A stretch of DNA of 64,000 nt from Cylicocyclus nassatus (lineage: Eukaryota > Nematoda > Chromadorea > Rhabditida > Strongylidae): positions 89,984,443-90,048,442 of the forward strand of contig CATQJL010000316.1 in the NCBI GenBank assembly GCA_958299035.1, read 5' to 3'. Made by a program: the position numbers and the translations under genes. Positions 11,710-23,700 of the stretch are shown piece after piece. The notes beneath the pieces are model-generated. The model saw nothing but the letters and a program-made list of their open reading frames with translations, had not been told where the DNA came from and ran no database searches. The stretch's first letter is position 1. Each line of letters begins with the position of its first letter.

Positions 11710-14700
11710 CTGAAAATCCGATGCCGCATCTTATATATAAAGCTGAATGTCTGTTTGTATGTATGTATGTATGTATGTATGTATGTCTGTATGTCTGTCT
11801 GTGTGTACGTATGTTCCGAATAGAAAATTCCATTTCTGAACCGATCCGGACCAAACTTGGCACACATACACTTCGGGCCCCGGCGCGTGTCATAGGCTAC
11901 TTTTCGTCATCGATCGATATCGATTTTATCGATTTTTATCGATTTTTTTGCGGAGTTCACCTACGGGGCTGGGAGTTGGCAAAGGGGGGTAAGTGAGTAT
12001 GGGGATTCCGAATACAATATTAGTTTTCAGAATTATCGATTACTTTTATCGATTTTATCGATTTTTTGTAAAGTTTGACCTGCGGGGCTGGGAGTTTGCA
12101 CAGGGGGGTAGTCGAGCATGCTGATTACGAATACAATATTAGTTTTTGAAATCGTACATTACTTTTATCGATTTTATCGATTTTTTTGTAAATTTTGACA
12201 TGCGAGGCTGGGAGTTTGCCCAGGGGGTAATCGAGCATGCTGATTACGAATACAAAATTAGTTTTTGAAAACGTCCATTACTTTTATTGATTTTATCGAT
12301 TTTTTCGCAAAGTCCAAGCTACGGGAGTGGGAGTTGGCAGAGTGGGGTAACTGAGCATGCTGATTACGGAATGTAGTAGCCGTTCGTGAGAATATCCAAT
12401 ACTTTCTTTTAGAGCCTTGGATTGGAAAGATGTAAGTTGGTACTTGGTCATGCATTCAAGCGAGCTATTCTTTAATTATCATCCTCAATCCTGAATCAAA
12501 ACATTTCTCCTGTCATCTGGGACTGGATTTCGGTAAGGGATAAGCGAGTGCGCTGATAACAAAACAGCCTCCCTAAAACAATTTGAGTGCTAATGCCAAT
12601 CAAATGTATTGAAAGAGTACATTGATCATTCAAATTCACAACAATTTTGATTTTTTGGCGAAGTCTGAATTTGAAAATTTTTGGCGTATTCTAAAAAATG
12701 TCTTATTTATGAAACACTCTTTTGGATTTCAGGTTCTAATAGATCTAGACAAATTGTTGAGTTTTTGCATGCACACATTGTATATGTGGGTAAACATACA
12801 AAAATATTTTGAGAAAAAAACCGTTCTTCCAGGGTTTTTTAAAATTTATTGGGAGGAAATCATGATGGCGTCTTCGAATGAGAAGGAGAAAAATTATTTG
12901 AGTAGCACCGCTGGATTGGCCATCAAAAGTTAGCATATACGTATTTTTGACGCAAGGTCCCAGGATGTCTCTGAAACGAGATACAAGCATTTTTGATTTT
13001 TCTGTAAAAATTCCGGTTTCACCGAGTGTTGATATATCCGTGCGTTTTCACCGAGTGAACCGCGGGTTCCGCCTCGACTGAGGTGGCCGAATGGCTCACC
13101 TCGACGGAGGTGTTGAGCCAGCGGTTCGATTTTTGTTACAACCTCGGTTGTCCGGCAGCGGCAACCGATGGTTGTCCTCACAACCGAGTGGTTGTACCTC
13201 CGAATGGAGGAGAACAACCGAGTGGTTGTAACCTCCGAATGGAGGAGAACAACCGAGTGGTTGTAACCTCCGAATGGAGGAGAACAACCGAGTGGTTGTA
13301 ACCTCCGAATGGAGGAGAACAACCGAGTGGTTGTAACCTCCGAATGGAGGAGAACAACCGAGTGGTTGTACCTCCGAATGGAGGAGAACAACCGAGTGGT
13401 TGTAACCTCCGAATGGAGGAGAACAACCGAGTGGTTGTAACCTCCGAATGGAGGAGAACAACCGAGTGGTTGTACCTCCGAATGGAGGAGAACAACCGAG
13501 TGGTTGTAACCTCCGAATGGAGGAGAACAACCGAGTGGTTGTAACCTCCGAATGGAGGAGAACAACCGAGTGGTTGTACCTCCGAATGGAGGAGAACAAC
13601 CGAGTGGTTGTAACCTCCGAATGGAGGAGAACAACCGAGTGGTTGTAACCTCCGAATGGAGGAGAACAACCGAGTGGTTGTAACCTCCGAATGGAGGAGA
13701 ACAACCGAGTGGTTGTAACCTCCGAATGGAGGAGAACAACCGAGTGGTTGTAACCTCCGAATGGAGGAGAACAACCGAGTGGTTGTACCTCCGAATGGAG
13801 GAGAACAACCGAGTGGTTGTAACCTCCGAATGGAGGAGAACAACCGAGTGGTTGTACCTCCGAATGGAGGAGAACAACCGAGTGGTTGTACCTCCAAATG
13901 GAGGAGAACAACCGAGTGGTTGTACCTCCGAATGGAGGAGAACAACCGAGTGGTTGTTCCTCCGAATGGAGACAACCGAGTGTTTTTCCTCAGAGTGAGG
14001 CATCCTCCGAGTGCATCCGATGGTTGTCCTTGGAGGCGATGGTTGTCCTCCGAGTGAGCATCCTTCGGGTGGAGGCGTCCTCCGAGTGAGGCATCCGATG
14101 GTTGTCCTCCGATTGGAGACATCGGATGGTTGTTCTCCGAGGAGGCATCGGATGGTTGTCCTCCGATTCGAGGCATCGGATGGTTGTCCTCCGAGGAGGC
14201 ATCCGATGGTTGTCCTCCGAGTGAGGCATCCTTCGGGTGGAGGCGTCCTCCGAGTGAGGCATCCGATGGTTGTCCTCCGATTGGAGGCATCGGATGGTTG
14301 TCCTCCAATTGGAGGCATCGGATGGTTGTCCTCCGAGGAGGCATCCGGTGGTTGTCCTCCGAGTGGAGGCATCCTCCGAGTGAGGTATCCGATGGTTGTC
14401 CTCCGAGTGAGGCATTTAATGGTTGTCCTCCAGGTGAGGCATCTGGTGGATGTCCTCCGAGTGAGCCATCCGATGGTTGTCCTCCGAGTGTGGCAACCGT
14501 CCGGCACGAGGCAACCACCGGAAATGACCGGTGCCGCGACGCCTCGCCTTATATACCCCTCCAAGGGGGCGGGGCAAGGGGCGGTCCAAAGTGGGCGGTC
14601 CAATTCGTGTGGTTAAGCATAGGCTTTCCATACAAAAACTATCCGCCCCTTCCGAGTTGGTGTGACCAATCACAGCCGGCCCCGCCCCTTTTCAAGGGGT

Positions 14701-17700
14701 ATATAAGGCGGCCGATCTCGCCATTGTCGGTCACTCACCTCTGCTAGCCGGCGGCCACTGAACCACCGAGAGCTCTGAGTACCAAGCGAGGACCGAAGAT
14801 CTAGGGACCTGAGGACCTGATAAAGGACCTAGGATCTGAGGACCAAGCGACAAAGCCGAAAGGCTCTTTCCTCCTCGAGAACCGAGAAGCCAACGGCTCC
14901 ACTCGAGTACCGAGAAGCCAACAGGCTCCACCTCGAGCATCGAGAAGCCGGCTCTACCTCGAGTACCGAGAAGCCGAGGCTCCCATATCTCGAGGAGCTT
15001 ACAGGATGCCGCCGAAGAAGCGTGCATCCATCGGAAGAGTTGATCCGAAGGCCAAAAAGGTCAGGGATCAGCGAGAGGCTGAGACCTCAGAGCAGCGCCA
15101 GGAACGGCTAGAAGGCAATCGTGCCAGAATAGCCGAGGCGAGAGCAACGCAAACGCTGGAACAGCGTGAAGCAAGTCTCTCGCAGACTCGCCTGCGGCTT
15201 GCTGCTCTGAGAGCCTCAGAAACACAAGAAAGCCGTGATTCTCGATTCGCGGATAAACGGTTGAGAACCGCTGAAGCCAGATCCCAGGAGACGGCTGAAG
15301 AGCGCACATCTCGACTCGATGACGACCGAGCGAGACACGCCGAAGCCAGGTCTCGAGAGACGGCTGAAGAGCGCACATCTCGACTCGACGACGACCGAGC
15401 GAGACACGCCGAAGCCAGGTCTCAGGAGACGGCTGAAGAGCGTACATCTCGACTCGAAGACATGCAGTCGAGAAACGCTGAAGCCAGATCTCAAGAGACG
15501 GCTGAAGAGCGCACATCTCGACTCGACGACGACCGAGCGAGACACGCTGAAGCCAGGTCTCAGGAGACGGGTGAAGAGCGCCAGTCTCGACTCGAAGACA
15601 TGAGGTCGAGAAACGCTGAAGCCAGATCTCAGGAGACGGCTGAACAGCGCCAATCTCGACTCGAAGACATGCGGTCGAGAAACGCTGAAGCCAGATCTCA
15701 GGGGACGGCTGAACAGCGCCAATCTCGACTCGAGGACATGCGGTCGAGAAACGCTGAAGCCAGATCTCAGGAGACGGCTGAACAGCGCCAATCTCGACTC
15801 GAAGACATGCGGTCGAGAAACGCTGAAGCCAGATCTCAGGAGACGGCTGAACAGCGCCAATCTCGACTCGAAGACATGCGGTCGAGAAACGCTGAAGCCA
15901 GATCTCAGGAGACGGCTGAACAGCGCCAATCTCGACTCGAAGACATGCGGTCGAGAAACGCTGAAGCCAGATCTCAGGAGACGGCTGAACAGCGCGAGTC
16001 TCGCCTCGAAGACATGCGGTCGAGAAACGCTGAAGCCAGATCTCAGGAGACGGCTGAACAGCGCGAGTCTCGCCTCGACAGCAGTCGAATGAGGACTGAG
16101 GCCTCACGAAGAGCGGAAACTGGTGCAGCGCATTCAGTTAGGCTCGAACGTGATCGTGCTCGACAAGTCCACGCTCGACAGACATCCAGGCGAGTAGATC
16201 TTCACCTCGCGGCATTAAACTACGATGCCCAGGTAGACTACTCGACCCATCCGAAGGTACTAATCGGAAGGATGGATGTCGTATGTGGTAAGTGTCAAGC
16301 CAAGAAGTTCAGAGCCGAACCTCCTGGCATGTGCTGCTCCAGCGGCAAGGTCGATCTTCCGCCTCTAAGTGAGCCGCCTGAGCCGCTTCGCTCATACATG
16401 TCCGGCACCAGTGCTGTGTCCAGGCATTTCTTGCAGAACATCAGGAAGTACAATGCGTGCTTCCAGATGACGTCGTTTGGCACTACAGTTGCCACGCCAG
16501 ACGTTGAGGAACGGGGCTTCATGCCAACGTTCAAGGTGCAGGGACAGGTCTATCATAGAGTTGGATCCCTGCTTCCTAATGGCAATGATAGCCCCAAATT
16601 CTTGCAGCTGTACTTCGTCTGCGACGAGCAGCTGCAAGCAGATCAACGTTGCGGCATCATCGATGGCACAAGGCCGGACGTCGTGCTAGAGCTGCAAAGA
16701 ATGCTGCATCAGCACAACGAGCTGGTGAAGGACTTCAAGACCAACCTGGATCGAATGCCTACAGACGAGTATAAGGTCGTTATCCGTGCTGACAGGAGGC
16801 CTGCTGGTCAGCATGAACGACGCTTCAACGCTCCGTCTGTAAGCGAGATGGCGGTGGTCTTGGTTGGCGAAGACGACAGCGACGGGCGTGACATTATCAT
16901 CCAAAAACGTTCCGAAACGTTGCAGCGCATCTCTGAAACCCATAGGTCGTACGATGCCCTGCAGTACCCACTCATGTTTTGGGATGGGGTAGACGGGTAT
17001 CACTTCGAACTATGGCAGAGGAATCCTAGCACTGGTGCCCCTACCAATAAGAGGGTATCGGCTATGGATTTCTATGCGCATCGCATGATGATAAGGTCCA
17101 CGTCCTTCAACCACGTCGTGAAATGTCGCCAACTATTTCACCAGTTCATCGTGGACATGTACGCCAAGATCGAGAGTGAACGGCTCCTCTTCATTCGACG
17201 CAATCAGCGAAAGCTGCGTGCAGACGACTACATCCACCTGCGGGATGCCGTGGCCGGAGATGGAAATGTCACTGACCTCGGGCAAATGGTCATACTACCA
17301 TCCTCCTTCACGGGCGGCCCACGCCACATGCACGAGTACACTCAGGACGCAATGGCCTACGTTAGAGCGTACGGGCGTCCTGATCTGTTCATCACGTTCA
17401 CGTGCAACCCGGCGTGGACCGAAATTGCGGAAGAGCTCTTCCCTGGTGAAGCGCCTTCTGACCGCCACGACATCACGGCGAGAGTCTTCAAACAGAAGCT
17501 CACGAAGCTTACAGACGTGCTAACGAAGAGCCACGTCTACGGAGACACTCGCTGCTGGATGTACACCGTGGAATGGCAGAAACGCGGTCTTCCGCATGCC
17601 CACATCTTAGTGTGGCTGAAGGAGAAAATACGCCCAGATCAGATCGACAGCATCATCTCGGCGGAGCTTCCCAGTCGAGAAGAGGATCCTCTTCTATTCG

Positions 17701-20700
17701 ATGTTGTCCTCAAAAACATGATCCATGGGCCATGCGGACCACTAAATCCGAGGTCGCCTTGCATGAAGGACGGCAAATGCACCAAAAGGTACCCTCGGCA
17801 GCTGATCCGCGAAACCCAAACGGGAACTGATGGCTATCCTCTATACAGAAGGCGAAAGCCTGATGATGGAGGACATACCGCCGTAATTCAAATGAAGGTG
17901 GACCATCAGACCGTAGACGTCGTGGTGGACAACAGCTGGGTTGTGCCATACACTCCCTTGCTCTCGAAAATGTTTCGAGCACATATTAATGTGGAGTACT
18001 GTAATTCGGTGAAGTCGATTAAGTACATCTGCAAATATGTGAACAAGGGAAGTGACATGGCAACATTCGGCCTCGAGCATGCCACTGCACCGTTTGATGA
18101 GATCGAACGATATCAAACGGGCAGGTACATAAGCAGCAACGAGGCAGTTTGGCGTATCCTGGGTTTCAGGATACACGATCATTACCCACCTGTCACCCAT
18201 CTACATGTCCATCTAGAGAATGGACAACGCGTCTACTTCACGGCTGATAATGCGCAGGAAAGAGCTGCGCAACCACCTCAAACAACTTTGACGGCATTCT
18301 TCCTTCTGTGCCAACATGATCCGTTCGCACGGACTTTGTTGTACTCAGAAGTTCCAAGATATTATACTTGGAACAAGTCAACAAAGAAGTGGGCCAGAAG
18401 GAAGCAAGGAGCCGAAGTTCCCGGACAACCTGGCATACGTGCTGCGGATGTGTTAGCGCGTGTATATACTGTACACCCTAACCAAGCCGAATGCTTCTAC
18501 CTCAGATTGTTGCTTCACACAATCCGAGGACCGACGTCATTCGCAGCATTGAGGACCATCGATGGAGAGGAATGTGAGACCTACAGAGAAGCATGCCAAA
18601 GACTTGGCTTGCTTGAAGATGATCAGCAATGGGACAGAACTCTCGCAGAAGCAGCTACGACAAGTTTCGCTGCTCAACTGCGAACTCTCTTCGGCATCAT
18701 CTTGACAGTCTGTCAACCGTCAAATCCTCGAGCACTCTGGGAGAAGTACAAAGAGGCTCTGAGTGAAGACGTACTCAGGGAATGTCGCAGAGGGGCACCC
18801 TCTGTAGACATCGGTTACTCTTCCGAGATATTCAACCGAGCGTTGATACTGCTTGAGGATACGTGCGTGTCGATGACTGGTCAAACTCTCAGAGACCTCG
18901 GTTTGCCGCCGCCAGTACGCGGAGATGACCAGGCACTCGAGAGCGATGTTCTCCGGGAGAGGTCCTATGATGCCGATCAGCTGACCACATTTGTAGAGTC
19001 TAACAGACCTCTTCTTACGGAGGATCAAGAGTTGGTTTACCGTGCTGTTCTGGACACGATTTCCAGTGGCAAAGGTGGGCTACTCTTTCTCGACGCTCCG
19101 GGTGGAACAGGGAAAACGTTTCTCATCAATCTCCTACTTGCCGAGATTCGCAGACAAGGAGGGATCGCAGTAGCAGTGGCATCCTCGGGGATTGCCTCAA
19201 CACTGCTAGAGGGAGGCCGAACTGCCCATTCAGCCTTCAAGCTTCCTCTGGATATTGCTCATGTAGAGCACCCAGTGTGTGGGATAAGCAAGGGCACAGG
19301 GAAAGCCAAGGTGCTGCAGGAAGCCAAACTCATAGTTTGGGACGAATGCACCATGGCGCATAAGAAGTGCCTAGAAGCTCTTGACAACACACTACGGGAC
19401 ATACGAGAAAGCAACACGCTAATGGGTGGGGTCGTCGTGTTACTGGCAGGCGACTTTCGTCAAACTCTGCAAGTGGTTCCGCGATCGACTCCAGCAGATG
19501 AGCTGAACGCTTGCCTCAAAGCTTCTCCTCTCTGGAGACATGTTCGATCGCTGAATCTCACGACGAACATGCGAGTCCACCTCCTTGGCGATGAGACTGC
19601 CCGAAACTTTGCGCAACAGCTGTTGCTTCTTGGCGAAGGCAGAATTCCGGTCGAACCAAGTTCTGGATGGATAACCTTTCCTCCAGACTTCTGCAATATG
19701 GTTCAATCGGTGGGAGAACTGATCGAAAAGGTCTTCCCAAACATTGCCACCAACTTCAGCAATGGGGACTGGATTTGCGAGCGAGCAATTCTGGCACCCA
19801 AAAATGAGCAAGTGGATTCTATCAATGCTCAGATTTTAAACAGCCTACCTGGACCGGTATCAACGTACACATCCTTTGATACCATGGTTCAGCGTGAGCA
19901 GGCTGTTTACTTCCCCACTGAGTTCTTGAATTCACTCCAGCCCAATGGGATACCACCTCACAGACTTGATCTGAAGGTTGGTTTGCCAATCATGCTCCTT
20001 CGTAACATCAACCCACCGAGGATGTGCAATGGTACAAGGCTTTGCATCAGGGATCTCATGCCAAACGTCATAGTAGCGACCATATTGGCGGGGAAGTTCA
20101 AAGGCGAAGTCGTTCATGTTCCACGAATCCCTTTCGTCCCCTCCGATATGCCCTTTGAGTTCAGGCGAGTGCAGTTTCCGGTCAGGCCTGCACTTGCTAT
20201 GACGATCAACAAAGCGCAAGGACAGTCTCTACGAACAGTAGGAGTAGACCTGGAAACTCCCTGTTTCTCGCATGGTCAACTGTACGTGGCGTGTTCGAGG
20301 GTCGGGAGTCCGGCGAACCTGTACATATATGCGCCCGAAGGGAGCACGGCTAACGTAGTGTATCCCAGGGCGCTAACATAATTGCATGCTGTAGTATAGT
20401 ACAGTATTTATTTGTTGCATGCCATTCTATTGGAAAATCCAAAAAAATTGGAAAATACAAAATCCAAAAAAATGGCAAAACGAAAACCCAAAAAAACGGA
20501 GGCCAGCGGCGGTCAGGGCAGGTGGGTGGGACAAACAAGAAGCTGGACAGATCCAGCCGAGCTTCCCTCCTTACTGATGAGTTCCGGGGAAAGCCTAGGA
20601 CCTGTTTAGCCAAACCGTCTGAGGGTAGGAACGAAACGGTACATCCTCTTCTTGAGGAATAAAACGGAAGGACGACTATCGGCATCGGCTGCTTCCGTTG

Positions 20701-23700
20701 AGGACAACCATCGTACCAACCATCGGTTGCCTCTGTTGAGGACAACCATCGGTTGCCTCTGTTCGAGGACAATCATCGGTTGCCTCTGTTGAGAACAGCC
20801 ATCGGTTGCCTCTGTTGAGAACAGCCATGGGTTGTCTCTATCGACGACAACCATCGGTTGTCTCTATCGAAGACAGCCATCGGTTGCCTCACTTGGAGGA
20901 CAACCATCGGTTGCCTCACTCGGAGGACAACCATCGGATGTCTATCGAGGACAGCCATCGGTTGCCTCACTTGGAGGACAACCATCGGTTGCCTCACTCG
21001 GAGGACAACCATCGGATGTCTATCGAGGACAGCCATCGGTTGCCTCACTTGGAGGACAACCATCGGTACAACCATCGGTTGCCTCTGTTGAGGACAACCA
21101 TCGGTACAACCATCGGTTGCCTCCGTTGAACAACCATCGGTACAACCATCGGTTGCCTCTCTTGAGGACAACCATCGGTACAACCATCGGTTGCCTCTGT
21201 TGAGGACACCCATCGGTACAACCATCGGTTGCCTCACTTGGAGGACAACCATCGGTTGCCTCACTCGGAGGACAACCATCGGATGTCTATCGAGGACAGC
21301 CATCGGTTGCCTCACTTGGAGGACAACCATCGGTACAACCATCGGTTGCCTCCGTTGAACAACCATCGGTACAACCATCGGTTGCCTCTCTTGAGGACAC
21401 CCATCGGTACAACCATCGGTTGCCTCACTTGGAGGACAACCATCGGTTGCCTCACTCGGAGGACAACCATCGGATGTCTATCGAGGACAGCCATCGGTTG
21501 CCTCACTTGGAGGACAACCATCGGTACAACCATCGGTTGCCTCTGTTGAGGACAACCATCGGTACAACCATCGGTTGCCTCCGTTGAACAACCATCGGTA
21601 CAACCATCGGTTGCCTCCGTTGAGGACAACCATCGGTTGCCTCTGTTGAGGACAACCATCGGTACAACCATCGGTTGCCTCTCTTGAGGACAACCATCGG
21701 TACAACCATCGGTTGCCTCTCTTGAGGACAACCATCGGTACAACCATCGGTTGCCTCTCTTGAGGACAACCATCGGTACAACCATCGGTTGCCTCTCTCG
21801 AGGACAACCATCGGTACAACCATCGGTTGCCTCCGTTGAGGACAACCATCGGTTGCCTCTGTTGAGGACAACCATCGGTACAACCATCGGTTGCCTCTCT
21901 TGAGGACAACCATCGGTACAACCATCGGTTGCCTCTGTTGAGGACACCCATCGGTACAACCATCGGTTGCCTCCGTTGAGGACAACCATCGGTTGCCTCT
22001 GTTGAGGACAACCATCGGTACAACCATCGGTTGCCTCTCTTGAGGACAACCATCGGTACAACCATCGGTTGCCTCTCTTGAGGACAACCATCGGTACAAC
22101 CATCGGTTGCCTCTCTTGAGGACAACCATCGGTACAACCATCGGTTGCCTCTGTTGAGGACACCCATCGGTACAACCATCGGTTGCCTCTGTTGAGGACA
22201 ACCATCGGTTGCCTCTGTTGAGGACAACCATCGGTACAACCATCGGTTGCCTCTCTTGAGGACAACCATCGGTACAACCATCGGTTGCCTCTCTTGAGGA
22301 CAACCATCGGTACAACCATCGGTTGCCTCTCTCGAGGACAACCATCGGTACAACCATCGGTTGCCTCCGTTGAGGACAACCATCGGTTGCCTCTGTTGAG
22401 GACAACCATCGGTACAACCATCGGTTGCCTCTCTTGAGGACAACCATCGGTTGCCTCTGTTGAGGACAACCATCGGTACAACCATCGGTTGCCTCTCTTG
22501 AGGACAACCATCGGTTGCCTCTCTTGAGGACAACCATCGGTACAACCATCGGTTGCCTCTGTTGAGGACATCCATCGGTACAACCATCGGTTGCCTCCGT
22601 TGAGGACAACCATCGGTTGCCTCCGTTGAGGACAACCATCGGTTGCCTCTGTTGAGGACAACCATCGGTACAACCATCGGTTGCCTCTCTTGAGGACAAC
22701 CATCGGTACAACCATCGGTTGCCTCTCTTGAGGACAACCATCGGTACAACCATCGGTTGCCTCTCTTGAGGACAACCATCGGTACAACCATCGGTTGCCT
22801 CTCTCGAGGACAACCATCGGTACAACCATCGGTTGCCTCCGTTGAGGACAACCATCGGTTGCCTCTGTTGAGGACAACCATCGGTACAACCATCGGTTGC
22901 CTCTCTTGAGGACAACCATCGGTACAACCATCGGTTGCCTCTGTTGAGGACACCCATCGGTACAACCATCGGTTGCCTCCGTTGAGGACAACCATCGGTT
23001 GCCTCTGTTGAGGACAACCATCGGTACAACCATCGGTTGCCTCTCTTGAGGACAACCATCGGTACAACCATCGGTTGCCTCTCTTGAGGACAACCATCGG
23101 TACAACCATCGGTTGCCTCTCTTGAGGACAACCATCGGTACAACCATCGGTTGCCTCTCTTGAGGACAACCATCGGTACAACCATCGGTTGCCTCTGTTG
23201 AGGACAACCATCGGCCCAACCATCGGTTGCCTCTGTTGAGGACAACCATCGGTTGCCTCTGTTGAAAACAACCACAATTAAAGAGCCAAGGTTGTTTTCT
23301 CTTCTTGAGGAATATAACTTCGTTTTTTTACCGAAGTGTATGTGGCGCCGGGCGGAGCCGGGTAAGCCAGCTATAAATAATGTGTTGCTAATGTGTGAGA
23401 AAGACCAACAATTTGAATGAAATATACAGTGGGGGCTCTGGGTGGCGACCTCCAAATCGATGGGCCCATTTGAGCCGAAGTTGTACTCCTCTTTTTGAGG
23501 AATACAACTTCGGCTTTTTTTTACCAAAGTGTATGTGGCGCCGGGCGGAGCCGGGTAAGCCAGCTAGTTATGGAATGAAATCAAATGCAGCTAGAATTTC
23601 TGACGCTCAGAATAGAATTTTTTTATAAATTGGCTTCAAAATGGCTTAATCATATAGCTTTCATGTTTTCTTCCAAAAAAATCCTTCTTATGCAAGTTGC

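Larger units (their letters stand above)
11729..23567 (+). mobile_element. Autonomous Helitron (rolling-circle transposon), ~11.8 kb
   Basis: The proposed left end is A^TCTTATATATAAAGC at 11729. The proposed right end is CCAGCTAG^T at 23567. This is the A^T insertion site, 5' TC and 3' CTRR expected of Helitrons, with no target duplication. Both ends recur in a 352-bp minus-strand element at 41093-41444 (CTGAATGTCTGTTTG near the 5' end, GCCAGCTAG at the 3' end), which supports these termini. Inside are 119-bp tandem repeats, a left minisatellite, a promoter pair, an intact Rep-helicase gene, a right minisatellite and doubled 3' ends. It sits in a transporter intron in opposite orientation, its 5' end 19 bp from the splice acceptor. 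The alternative is that the 5' end belongs to a separate small Helitron, but I find no 3' end between 11.8 and 13 kb. Confidence 0.65.

Noticed and set aside
12930..14603. 557-codon and 446-codon minus-strand open frames across the left minisatellite
   Set aside because: They are repeat-generated: the unit lacks stops in every minus frame, the peptide cycles through three registers, and no domain is present. Kept only as a curiosity in the findings.
15061..16107. 348-codon minus-strand open frame opposite the transposase repeats
   Set aside because: It is an antisense shadow of the 69-bp in-frame repeats of the RepHel gene.
20692..23268. CRISPR-like array
   Set aside because: Units are contiguous tandem repeats with no unique spacers, in a eukaryotic genome, with no Cas genes.
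21312..23527. Three overlapping minus-strand open frames of about 600-670 codons across the right minisatellite
   Set aside because: They run in three different frames over the same repeat, so at most one could be real. Composition (GNRWLYRWLSS-type cycles) follows directly from the 26/38-bp units.
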